Assembly: GCF_015751765.1 (NCBI RefSeq)
Contig: NZ_JADOTX010000001.1
Span: forward strand, 4,526,001-4,590,000
DNA: 64,000 nucleotides
Reading direction: 5' to 3'
DNA from: Micromonospora ureilytica
GTDB lineage: Bacteria > Actinomycetota > Actinomycetes > Mycobacteriales > Micromonosporaceae
How positions within the stretch are numbered: the stretch's first letter is position 1; every line of letters starts with the position of its first letter. The position numbers were made by a program, and so were the translations under genes. Shown here one piece after another: positions 27,295 to 37,857 of the stretch. Under the pieces are notes generated by a model. That model saw only the letters and a list, made by a program, of their open reading frames with translations. It had not been told where the DNA came from and ran no database searches.

Positions 27295-28722
27295 GTGACG
27301 ATCCCCTACCCCACCATCCAGCCGACCCCCGTCATCGCCGCGGTGACTCCGCCCTCGGGCGCACCCCGGCCGCGGGTGACGTTCCTAGGGACTGGTTACC
27401 TCGGTGCGACGTACGCCATCTGCTACGCGGAGCTGGGGTACGAGGTCCTCGGGTTCGACGTCGACGCCGACAAGATCGCGATGCTGAACGCGGGCCAGGT
27501 GCCGATCCACGAGCCCGGCCTGGACGAGCTGCTCCGGCGCAACCTCGCCGCCGGCCGGCTCCGGTTCAGCACCGACATCGCCGAGACCGCCGAGTTCGGT
27601 GACGTGCACTTCATCTGCGTCGGCACCCCTCAGCGGGCCGGCGGCATGGGCGCCGACCTGTCGTACGTCGAGGCGTCGGTCACCAGCCTCGCCCAGCACC
27701 TGACCCGCAAGGCGCTGATCGTCGGCAAGTCCACCGTGCCGGTCGGCACCGCCGAGTGGGTCGAGCAGCTCGTCGGCAAGCACACCCCCCACGACCTGGA
27801 CGTCGAGGTGGCGTGGAGCCCCGAGTTCCTCCAGGAGGGCTTCGCCGTCGACGACGTCCTGCGGCCCAACCGGATCGTGGTCGGCGTCAAGAGCGAGTGG
27901 GCCAACGGCATGCTCTACGCCGCGCACAAGGGTGTGTTCGACCTGGCCGCCACCGAGGACCGCGAGGTGCCCCTGGTGGTCACCGACTTCGCCACCGCCG
28001 AGCTGGTCAAGGTCGCCGCGAACGCCTTCCTCGCCACCAAGATCTCTTTCATCAACGCGATGGCCGAGGTCTGCGAGGCCTCCGGTGGCGACGTCACCCA
28101 ACTGGCCCGCGCCATCGGCTACGACCCGCGGATCGGCAACCGGTTCCTCCAGGCCGGCCTCGGCTTCGGAGGCGCCTGCCTGCCCAAGGACATCCGGGCC
28201 TTCCAGGCCCGCGCCCAGGAGTTGGGCGCCGGCGAGGCGCTGCGCTTCCTGCACGAGGTCGACCTGATCAACCTGCGCCGGCGCACCCGGGTGCTCCAGC
28301 TCGCCGCGGACCTGCTCGGCCGCCGCTCCGGCCCGGCCGGCCCGGACTTCTCCGGTACCCGGATCGCCGTGCTCGGTGCCACCTTCAAGCCCAACACCGA
28401 CGACGTCCGCGACGCCCCGGCGCTCGCCGTCGCCGCGCTGCTGCAGAAGGCCGGCGCCGACGTCCACGTGTACGACCCGCAGGGCACCGAGAACGCCCGC
28501 CGCGCGGTTCCCGAGTTGACGTACGAGACCAGCATCAACGAGGCGGTCAGCGACGCCGACCTGGTCTGCGTCCTCACCGAGTGGGCCGACTTCCGCAACG
28601 CCGATCCGGTCGCCCTCGGCGAGTTGGTCAAGGGCCGCAAGGTCGTCGACGGCCGCAACTGCCTCGACCCGGCACTGTGGACGCAGGCGGGCTGGGAGTA
28701 CCGGGGCATGGGTCGCCCCTGA
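27295..28722 (+). CDS. ugd: UDP-glucose 6-dehydrogenase
   Basis: This 475-residue NAD-dependent enzyme oxidises UDP-glucose to UDP-glucuronate for cell-surface or glycoside sugars. The Rossmann motif GTGYLGATYA is near residue 32, the segment GKSTVPVGT near 142, and the catalytic cysteine loop GFGGACLPKDIRAF near 285. The C-terminal domain begins at about 358 (IAVLGATFKPNTDDVRDAPA). The GTG start has GGAG 9 nt upstream. A strong hairpin follows the stop. Confidence 0.93.
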   Translation: MTIPYPTIQPTPVIAAVTPPSGAPRPRVTFLGTGYLGATYAICYAELGYEVLGFDVDADKIAMLNAGQVPIHEPGLDELLRRNLAAGRLRFSTDIAETAEFGDVHFICVGTPQRAGGMGADLSYVEASVTSLAQHLTRKALIVGKSTVPVGTAEWVEQLVGKHTPHDLDVEVAWSPEFLQEGFAVDDVLRPNRIVVGVKSEWANGMLYAAHKGVFDLAATEDREVPLVVTDFATAELVKVAANAFLATKISFINAMAEVCEASGGDVTQLARAIGYDPRIGNRFLQAGLGFGGACLPKDIRAFQARAQELGAGEALRFLHEVDLINLRRRTRVLQLAADLLGRRSGPAGPDFSGTRIAVLGATFKPNTDDVRDAPALAVAALLQKAGADVHVYDPQGTENARRAVPELTYETSINEAVSDADLVCVLTEWADFRNADPVALGELVKGRKVVDGRNCLDPALWTQAGWEYRGMGRP

Positions 28723-28734
28723 CGAAACCGACGC

Positions 28735-28773
28735 CACCGGCCGGTCATCGAGCGTCTCGATGGCCGGCCGGTG
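28735..28773 (+). terminator. Terminator of the UDP-glucose dehydrogenase gene
   Basis: CACCGGCCGGTCATCGAG (28735-28752) pairs with CTCGATGGCCGGCCGGTG (28756-28773), 18 bp with one G-T wobble and a 3-nt loop, ending in GTCGTTGTTT. Confidence 0.85.
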
Positions 28774-28871
28774 TCGTTGTTTGCCCGGGACCCGCCGACA
28801 AGAGTCGAAATCCGCGCCAGCTTTGGGCATGCTGCGACAGTGGGAGTCCACAGTGCGGGTGGAGGGGTGTC

Positions 28872-31800
28872 GTGGCGACCTTTCAATGCTCCTCGTGCGG
28901 CCGGGAGATCAAGCCGGCCGTCCGATGCCCGCACTGTGGGGCAGATCAACCACAGTGGGTCGAGCACCTGGCCGATATTGAGCGTTCGATCGCGGAGATG
29001 AAGGCGCGCGACGCCGCCATCGCGCGCGAGCAGCGGCAGATCGCCGCCAAGATGCAGGCCGCGCTCTTCCAGCGGGATATCCTCGCCCACGCGGGCGAGG
29101 AGCGGATCAAGCAGGCCACCCGGCCACGCCGGGTGCTCCGCCGCCGCCCCGGCCGGCGGCCACCGACCGCCACCATGGGGGCGCCACCGCGGGTGCCCCG
29201 CCAGGGCACTTCGCCCGCCCCGGAGGATCCGCCGCCGCCCCCGCCCCGGGGCACCTGGTTGGACGTGGACGACCCGGAGCACCCACCGGAGGCATCCTCC
29301 CGCGAGGTGCAGAACATCCCCCTCGGGCTGGGCGCGCTGCTGCTCGGAGTGGCCGCGGTGGTCTTCGCCGCGGTGGCCACCAGTTCGATGGACGCGCTGG
29401 CCCGGCTGGGCATCCTGCTCCTGGCCACCGTGCTGATGCTGCTCGCCCCACCGGCACTGGCCCGACGCGGGCTCACCTCGACCGCCGAGACCATCGCCGC
29501 CGTCGGCCTGCTACTGGTGCCGCTCGCCGGCAACGCCCTCTGGGCGGTGGACCGGATCGGCGCCGGCGGCGGCTCCGCCACGGTCTTCGCCGGGGTGATC
29601 TTCGCGGTCACCGCAGCCGTCGCATTCGGGTACGCCGGTTGGACGGGTCTGCGCGCGCCCCGCTTCGCCACAGTGCTCGCCGCGCAGCCGGTGCTGCCTC
29701 TGCTGGCGTACGACCAGATCACCGGGCCGGGCGGCTGGGCGCTGGTGCTGGCCCTGGTCGCCCTCGTCAACCTCGGCCTGGCCCGCTCCGGCGTGACCGT
29801 CGAGCGCCCCGCCCGGCAGGACCTGCCGTCGCCGGGCACGCCGTCGGCGCCTCGCCAACGCGACGCCGAGAGTCGCCCCGAGGGCGACCAGGAGGAGGCC
29901 GCCGAGCTGATCGACGCCAGCGCGGGCTCCGCCGACCCGCTGCCGACCCGTCCGGTGCCCGGTCTGCGTGAGCTGACCTGGTTGCTGCACGCGCTGGCGG
30001 TCGCCGTCTCGCTGGCGTACGGGGTCACCGCCCTGCTGCGGGCCGAGACCGTGCCGACCGCGACGGGCGCCGGGGTGGTGCTGGTGTTGGCCGCCATGAT
30101 CGGGCTGGCCGGCGCGCTGGTGCTGCGTCGCCCGCCGCTGCCCGACGTCGCGGCCGGCATCGTCACCCTGGCCGTGATCGGCGCGCTCAGCCGAATCGCC
30201 TCGGTGGCACTCCCCGGCCGGGCGCTACTGCTGATCGCGGCGGTCATCACGGTGACCGGGCTGGCGGTCCGCGCGGTCCCGGAGGCCGCCCGACGTGGCC
30301 CACAGATCGCCTCCGCGGTGGCGCTGACCGTCAGTGGTCTGGTGGTCGCCGGCGGCGCGCTACGCGCCGGGGTGGCACCGGTCCGGGCGGCACTGCCCGC
30401 CTGGGACCCCGACCTCAGCCGGTACCCGGGCGAGTTGGCCGCCGCGGTCGGGCCCACCACCTGGCAACTCGCGGGTGCCGCATTCCTGCTCACCATCGCG
30501 GCGGTGCTGGCCCTGCCCGCCGAGATCCGCCGGGAGTTCGCGGTCGCCGGCGCGGCGCTGACCGCGCTCGCCGTCCCGGCCTCGTTCGGTCTCGGCTGGA
30601 CGACGGCACCCTGGCCGATGGTCGTCACCGCGATCGGCATCGGGGTGATCGGGCTCTCCGCCCGCACCGACCGAGCCGCGGTGGCGCACGCCATCGGGGC
30701 GGCCGTGGTCGGCCTGTTCGGAGCAGGTGCCAGCCTGTCCAGCCCCACCCTCACGGCCGCGGTCCTGATCACCCTGTTCGTGGCCGGCACGCTTGTCGCG
30801 CTGGCACCCCGGATCCGGATCGCCTCGGCCGCCTCCGACACGGTCACCGCCTGGGCCTCCGGTGGCGCCGCGTTCGCGCTGCCCGGGGCGGTGGCCGCGT
30901 TCGTGGCAGCCACCATGCCGAGTGACCCGACCCTCACCCCGGCGAGCCTCCGCGAGGTGACCGTCCCGGTCCTGGCGGCCAGCTTCCTGGCGGTCTGCGT
31001 GACCCTCGGCTACGCCGCCGTCGTGCAGGTCTCCCAGCGCCACATCCCCGCGCCGCTGTCGGTCGGCACCGGGCTGGGCGCGCTGCTGGTCACCGCCGCC
31101 GCGTTCGGAGCGCCCGGCGCGACAGTCGCCGACGCCTGGGTCGGCGCGCTCCTGCTGGTCGCGGCGGTGCTGCTCTTCCTGGCCCCGTCCATCGACGCCG
31201 GCCGTCGAGCCGACCTCACCCTCGACGGCTCGGACCTGGCCGCCGCGGCGGTCACCACCGCCCTGATCGCCACGCTGGTACGGATCGGTGCGGTGCTCGC
31301 CCCGGGCGGGCAGCTGGCGGTGGCCGCCGCCCTGCTCCTGGTGGTCGCCGTGGGCGCCCGCAGCATGCCGGAGGAGTGGCGACGCGGGCCGATCCTCGGC
31401 CTCACCGTCGGCGGTGTCCTGATCGGCGTACTCGCCGGCTGGTCGGCGGTGCGCGGTGGCGTCGGCGTACTGGCCACCCCCGGCCCGATCTGGAGGGGCG
31501 ACCTGAGCGACTGGCCGGCCGCCCCCGTCGGCGGTGCCACCTGGCAGGCGCCGGTCGCGCTGGCGCTGTTGGCCCTCGCCGCCGGCATCCTGCTCCCGCC
31601 GCCCTGGCGCTGGGACGTGTCCGGCGTGGCGGTGGTGCTCGCCACGATCGGCGCTCCAGCCGCGTTCGACCTGGCCTGGTGGTCGCCGGTTCTGGTCGGC
31701 GGGATGGTCGCCACCGTGTTCGGCATGGCCGCGGCGGCCACGGAGGAGGCGCGCGCCGGGCTGTCCCGGGCCACAGTGGCCGGGGTCGTCGCGCTGCACG

Positions 31801-33767
31801 CCGCCGGAGCCGGACTGGTCCGCCCGTGGACCACGGCCCTGGCGCTCGGCAGCATCGCTCTGATCGGCGTGGTGGTGGCCACGCTGGCCCGTGTCCTCGC
31901 CGGCCCACAGGTCGCCGACATCGACACCGAGGGGTTGCCGCCACACCTGGCGCAGATCGGCGGCGCGGCGATCGGTGCCGCCCTGCTGGCCCTCCCCGGT
32001 GCGGTAGCGGCACTGGCCGCCGAGTTCGAACACTCTGCGCAGGTGGTGCTGACCGCCGCGCTCGCCGCGACCAGCCTCGGCCTGGCCGCCGTGGCCGCGG
32101 TCCGCCGGCAGGTCCCGCAATATCTGCCCTGGGTCAGCGTGGCGGTGGTCGGCGGGGCCACCATCAGCGCCCTCGCCGCCATCCCCACCGGCCTCGCCGC
32201 CGGCGTCTACGCGGCCGCCGCCGCCCTGCTCGGCGTGCTGGCCGAGCTGATCCGCGCGGCCACCGTGCCGCCCACCGGCGCCGCCCAGCCGGTCCGACGC
32301 TGGGCGGTACGACTCGACGGCGCCCTCCGGCGGCTGCCGGACGACCCGGAGCGACGACGGTGGCGGGTCAACCCCGCGGCGGGCGCGTTGGCCGCGGCGG
32401 CCCTTCCGACCGCCCTGGCACTCGCCTCGATCGCACCCGCGCTGGTCGCCGCCCTGGTCGAGCCGCACCGCACACTGACCCGGATCTGGCAGGGCCCGCC
32501 GCCGGAACTGCTCACCCCACCGCCGGACGTGGTCAACCCGACCCACGTGCTGACGGCGCTGCTGCTCACCGCGACCGCCGCGCTGGCCGCCACCGGGTTC
32601 AGCGGCGGCCGCCGGTCCCGGGCCGTGCCGGTGGTGCTGCCCGGGGCAGCCGTCACGCTGCTGATCGCACCCATCGCGCTGGGCCAGGGCTGGCCCGCCA
32701 GCACCTTCGCCGCGCTCGCCGTCTTCACCATCGCGATGCTCGGTCTCGCACTGACGCCACCGCCGCCGCTGGTCGAGCGGGCCCGCTCGCTGCGGCTGGC
32801 CCGGGTGCTGGTGTTCGCCATCGGTCTGGCCGGCGGCAGCGCCGGGCTCGCCGGCAGCCTGGCCGACCGGCAGATGACCCTGCTCACCCTCGGCAGCGCG
32901 GTCGGGGTGGGCGCGGTGGCGGCGCTGTTCGGCACCACCCAGCGGGCGCGCATCCTCGGCTGGCTCTTCGCCTCACTCATGGCGCAGCTCTTCGTACTCA
33001 CCGCCGGCCTGGTCGCCGGCCTGGCCGCGGTCTGGTCCGCGTTCGGAGTGCTGGCCGTCGGCGCGGTCCTACAGGTGCTCGCCGCGACCCTGCCCCGGCT
33101 GCGCCGCCCCGAGGCGCAGCGGGAAGCCTCCACTGTCGAGTGGACCGGGTACGCTGCCGCGCTTATCGCGTTGGCCCTCGCCTTCGACTCGCCCCGACAC
33201 ATCGCCGCCCTGCTGGCCGCCTGGGGCGCTGTCCTCGGAGTGGCGGCAACCCGGCCCGGCCGCCGGCCGGTGGAACGCCGGATCCTGTTCTGGGCTGTGG
33301 TGGTCTGTGAGATCACCGCGTGGTGGATCCTGATGCGAGTCGCCGACGTGGCGCTGCCCGAGGCGTACACGCTGCCGTTCGCCGCGCTGGCCCTCCTCGT
33401 CGGAGTCCTGGAGCTGCGTCACCGACCGGACATGAGCAGTTGGGTGGCGTACGGGCCGGCGCTGGTCGCGGCCTTCGTGCCGACGCTGGCCATCGTGGTG
33501 GCCACCGAGTCCAGCACGATGCGGCAGATGCTGCTGCTGCTCGGCGCGGTCGCGGTGCTGATCTTCGGCTCGTCCAGTCGACAGCAGGCACCGGTGATCG
33601 TCGGCGCGTCGGTCACCGCGATCACCGCGATCCACGCCCTGTTCAGTCTCGGCCCGTGGCTGGCGCTGATCCCGGTGGGCATCCTGTTGCTGGTGCTCGG
33701 CGCGAGCAACGAGCGCCGCCGCCGCGCCCAGGAACGCCTACAGACCGCGCTCCGCGGCATGAGATAA
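28872..33767 (+). CDS. Giant polytopic membrane protein, SCO7613-like, with N-terminal zinc ribbon
   Basis: This 1,631-residue protein opens with two CxxC pairs (CSSC, then CPHC within the first 25 residues), a zinc ribbon. A charged helical stretch (about 30-70) and a Pro-rich linker (about 75-130) follow. From about 145 to the end there are dozens of Ala/Leu/Val-rich membrane segments, broken by hydrophilic loops near 310-370. The family is named after Streptomyces SCO7613; its role is unknown. GTG at 28872 has GGAGG upstream. Its size and repetitive helices suggest internal duplication. Confidence 0.82.
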   Translation: MATFQCSSCGREIKPAVRCPHCGADQPQWVEHLADIERSIAEMKARDAAIAREQRQIAAKMQAALFQRDILAHAGEERIKQATRPRRVLRRRPGRRPPTATMGAPPRVPRQGTSPAPEDPPPPPPRGTWLDVDDPEHPPEASSREVQNIPLGLGALLLGVAAVVFAAVATSSMDALARLGILLLATVLMLLAPPALARRGLTSTAETIAAVGLLLVPLAGNALWAVDRIGAGGGSATVFAGVIFAVTAAVAFGYAGWTGLRAPRFATVLAAQPVLPLLAYDQITGPGGWALVLALVALVNLGLARSGVTVERPARQDLPSPGTPSAPRQRDAESRPEGDQEEAAELIDASAGSADPLPTRPVPGLRELTWLLHALAVAVSLAYGVTALLRAETVPTATGAGVVLVLAAMIGLAGALVLRRPPLPDVAAGIVTLAVIGALSRIASVALPGRALLLIAAVITVTGLAVRAVPEAARRGPQIASAVALTVSGLVVAGGALRAGVAPVRAALPAWDPDLSRYPGELAAAVGPTTWQLAGAAFLLTIAAVLALPAEIRREFAVAGAALTALAVPASFGLGWTTAPWPMVVTAIGIGVIGLSARTDRAAVAHAIGAAVVGLFGAGASLSSPTLTAAVLITLFVAGTLVALAPRIRIASAASDTVTAWASGGAAFALPGAVAAFVAATMPSDPTLTPASLREVTVPVLAASFLAVCVTLGYAAVVQVSQRHIPAPLSVGTGLGALLVTAAAFGAPGATVADAWVGALLLVAAVLLFLAPSIDAGRRADLTLDGSDLAAAAVTTALIATLVRIGAVLAPGGQLAVAAALLLVVAVGARSMPEEWRRGPILGLTVGGVLIGVLAGWSAVRGGVGVLATPGPIWRGDLSDWPAAPVGGATWQAPVALALLALAAGILLPPPWRWDVSGVAVVLATIGAPAAFDLAWWSPVLVGGMVATVFGMAAAATEEARAGLSRATVAGVVALHAAGAGLVRPWTTALALGSIALIGVVVATLARVLAGPQVADIDTEGLPPHLAQIGGAAIGAALLALPGAVAALAAEFEHSAQVVLTAALAATSLGLAAVAAVRRQVPQYLPWVSVAVVGGATISALAAIPTGLAAGVYAAAAALLGVLAELIRAATVPPTGAAQPVRRWAVRLDGALRRLPDDPERRRWRVNPAAGALAAAALPTALALASIAPALVAALVEPHRTLTRIWQGPPPELLTPPPDVVNPTHVLTALLLTATAALAATGFSGGRRSRAVPVVLPGAAVTLLIAPIALGQGWPASTFAALAVFTIAMLGLALTPPPPLVERARSLRLARVLVFAIGLAGGSAGLAGSLADRQMTLLTLGSAVGVGAVAALFGTTQRARILGWLFASLMAQLFVLTAGLVAGLAAVWSAFGVLAVGAVLQVLAATLPRLRRPEAQREASTVEWTGYAAALIALALAFDSPRHIAALLAAWGAVLGVAATRPGRRPVERRILFWAVVVCEITAWWILMRVADVALPEAYTLPFAALALLVGVLELRHRPDMSSWVAYGPALVAAFVPTLAIVVATESSTMRQMLLLLGAVAVLIFGSSSRQQAPVIVGASVTAITAIHALFSLGPWLALIPVGILLLVLGASNERRRRAQERLQTALRGMR

Positions 33768-33856
33768 ACCGGAGGGTCCCTGCGGCGTGCCTAAGTGGGG
33801 ACGGTGAGTGGGCGCGGTTAATGGGCCGGGTTCGCGGGCCGGCCCGCGTTGCCTTG

Positions 33857-33929
33857 CGCGATCTTGCACTTTCTGTCGCGACATAGGGGGCGAAAGCCAC
33901 GAAGCGGCGACCGAAAGTGCAAGATCGCG
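33857..33929. repeat. Intergenic inverted repeat, CGATCTTGCA family (copy 2)
   Basis: CGCGATCTTGCACTTTC at 33857-33873 and its exact inverse complement at 33913-33929 form 17-bp perfect arms with a 39-nt loop. It lies between the convergent membrane-protein and purE genes and probably acts as a bidirectional terminator. It shares its arm sequence with the copy at 15195-15263. Confidence 0.8.
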
Positions 33930-33946
33930 GGTGGGGTGGGGTGGGG

Positions 33947-34438
33947 TTAGCGCAGGGTTGCCTGGAGGGCGGCTTCCTTTTCCGCCACCAGCTTTTCCAG
34001 GTCCTGCTGGTAGGTCGTCATCTTGGCGCGCAGGCCCTCGTCGCCGGCACCGAGGATCCGTACGGCGAGCAGGCCGGCGTTGCGGGCGTTGCCGATCGAC
34101 ACGGTGGCGACCGGGATCCCGGCCGGCATCTGCACGATGGACAGCAGCGAGTCCATGCCGTCGAGGTGCTTCAGCGGCACCGGCACACCGATCACCGGCA
34201 GCGGCGTCACCGAGGCGACCATGCCGGGCAGCGCGGCGGCACCCCCAGCCCCCGCGATGATCACCTTGAGGCCCCGGTCGGCGGCGTCGCGCCCGTACTC
34301 GATCATCGCGACCGGAGTCCGGTGCGCCGAGATCACCCGCACCTCGTACGCCACGCCGAAGTCGTCCAACACCTCGGCGGCGGCCCGCATGGTCGGCCAG
34401 TCCGAGTCGCTACCCATGATCAAGCCAACCGTGCTCAC
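33947..34438 (-). CDS. purE: 5-(carboxyamino)imidazole ribonucleotide mutase PurE
   Basis: This 163-residue class I PurE converts N5-CAIR to CAIR in purine synthesis. The GSDSDWPTM loop (about 8-16), SAHRTP (about 38-43) and [10 protein letters not shown] (about 68-78) form the active site. GTG at 34438 is the start because GAGAGG lies 6 nt upstream. It follows purK by 32 bp on the same strand, as is usual, so the unstable N5-CAIR passes straight between partners. Confidence 0.96.
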   Translation of the reverse strand: MSTVGLIMGSDSDWPTMRAAAEVLDDFGVAYEVRVISAHRTPVAMIEYGRDAADRGLKVIIAGAGGAAALPGMVASVTPLPVIGVPVPLKHLDGMDSLLSIVQMPAGIPVATVSIGNARNAGLLAVRILGAGDEGLRAKMTTYQQDLEKLVAEKEAALQATLR

Positions 34439-34470
34439 TGCGGCCCTCTCGTCGTTCCCGAAACCGTGGC

Positions 34471-35646
34471 TCACTCGTGGCCCTCGCGCAGCCACCGCGC
34501 GGCCCGTGCGGCCCGTGCGCGCAGGTCGTCCAGGTCGTCCCCGAGCACCGTGACGTGCCCGATCTTGCGGCCAGGTCGCACCTGCTTGCCGTACAGGTGC
34601 ACCTTGGCACCGGGCTCGGCCGCGAAGAGGTGGTGCAACCGCTCGTCGATCGACATTCCGCCCGGCTCACCGCCGAGCACGTTCGCCGACACCACCACCG
34701 GGGCGGTCAACGCGGTGTCACCCATCGGGTAGTCCAGCACGGCCCGCAGGTGCTGCTCGAACTGCGAAGTCCGGGCGCCCTCGATGGTCCAGTGCCCGGA
34801 GTTGTGCGGGCGCATCGCCAGCTCGTTGACCACGATCGCCGGCCGGCCGGCGTCGTCGCGCACCTCGAACAGCTCCACTGCCAGCAGGCCGATCACCCCG
34901 AGCGCGGTGGCCAGATTGATGGCGAGCTGCTGAGCGGAGACCGCCAACTCCTCGTCCAGGCCGGGCGCCGGGGCGAGCACCTCCACGTTGATGCCGTCGC
35001 GCTGCACCGTCTCGACCACCGGGTACGCGGCCACCTGACCGAACGGCGAACGGGCCACCTGCACGGCCAACTCCCGTCGCAGCGGCACCCGTTCCTCGAC
35101 GATCAGCCGGGTGCCGCCAGCGAGCAGCGTGACTGCCAGCTCGGTGGCCTGGGCCGCGTCGTCGACCATCCAGACGCCCCGGCCGTCGTAGCCACCCCGG
35201 GCCGCCTTGAGCACCACCGGCCAGCCGACCTGCTCGCCGAAGCCGACGAGGTCAGCGGGCTCCGCGACCGGCGACCAGGCCGGGTTGGGGGCACCCAGCT
35301 CGGTCAGGCGTTCCCGCATGACCTGCTTGTCCTGCGCGTGCAGCAGCGCGTCCGCCGGCGGGTACAGGGGCACCCCTTCCGCCGCCAACGTGCGGATGTG
35401 CTCGGAGGGCACCTGCTCATGGTCGAAGGTGACGACGTCGCAGCCCTTGGCGAAGGTGCGCAGGGCGGCCAGGTCGGTGTGGTCGCCGTACTGGACGTCG
35501 GTGGCGACCAGCGCCGCGCCGTCGTCGGGGGCGGTCGCGAGCACACGCAGTGACTGGCCGAGGGCGATCGCGGCCTGGTGGGTCATGCGGGCCAACTGGC
35601 CGCCACCCACCATGCCGACAACTGGCAGACCGGTACGGGAATCCAT
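34471..35646 (-). CDS. purK: 5-(carboxyamino)imidazole ribonucleotide synthase PurK
   Basis: This 391-residue ATP-grasp enzyme carboxylates AIR with bicarbonate to N5-[12 protein letters not shown] is at about 14-21, the ATP-grasp segment [13 protein letters not shown] at about 145-157, and the metal-binding [17 protein letters not shown] near 270. The full family length is present. No Shine-Dalgarno precedes the ATG, but TAGGCT lies 9 nt upstream. First gene of the purK-purE operon. Confidence 0.96.
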   Translation of the reverse strand: MDSRTGLPVVGMVGGGQLARMTHQAAIALGQSLRVLATAPDDGAALVATDVQYGDHTDLAALRTFAKGCDVVTFDHEQVPSEHIRTLAAEGVPLYPPADALLHAQDKQVMRERLTELGAPNPAWSPVAEPADLVGFGEQVGWPVVLKAARGGYDGRGVWMVDDAAQATELAVTLLAGGTRLIVEERVPLRRELAVQVARSPFGQVAAYPVVETVQRDGINVEVLAPAPGLDEELAVSAQQLAINLATALGVIGLLAVELFEVRDDAGRPAIVVNELAMRPHNSGHWTIEGARTSQFEQHLRAVLDYPMGDTALTAPVVVSANVLGGEPGGMSIDERLHHLFAAEPGAKVHLYGKQVRPGRKIGHVTVLGDDLDDLRARAARAARWLREGHE

Positions 35647-35768
35647 AGCGCGGCCAGCCTATCCGGGCCGCCGACGGGCCCACCGTGAGGGCCGGCGACC
35701 CGCCTCGGAAGAGCTGGCGGGACCACCCGACGGGCGGCGCGGGCGACTACCCGGCGTGTCCGTCCGGT

Positions 35769-37805
<2,037 letters not shown>

Positions 37806-37811
37806 CTGACG

Positions 37812-37817
37812 ACCATA
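37812..37817 (-). promoter_or_regulatory. Predicted -10 element of the thioredoxin-domain gene
   Basis: TATGGT on the minus strand ends 6 nt before the GTG at 37805, in the 52-bp gap after the GGDEF-EAL gene. This gives the gene its own leaderless start besides any read-through. Confidence 0.4.
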
Positions 37818-37857
37818 GCCAGCCCCGGCGCGGACCGCGCGGGGTCCACCCGGACGG

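Noticed and set aside
27385..28851. Long antisense open frames opposite UDP-glucose dehydrogenase, and likewise opposite the giant membrane protein, purK, the GGDEF-EAL gene and cbs
   Set aside because: High GC3 removes stops from other frames; these frames are His/Arg/Pro-rich with no domains, while the sense frames have clear families.
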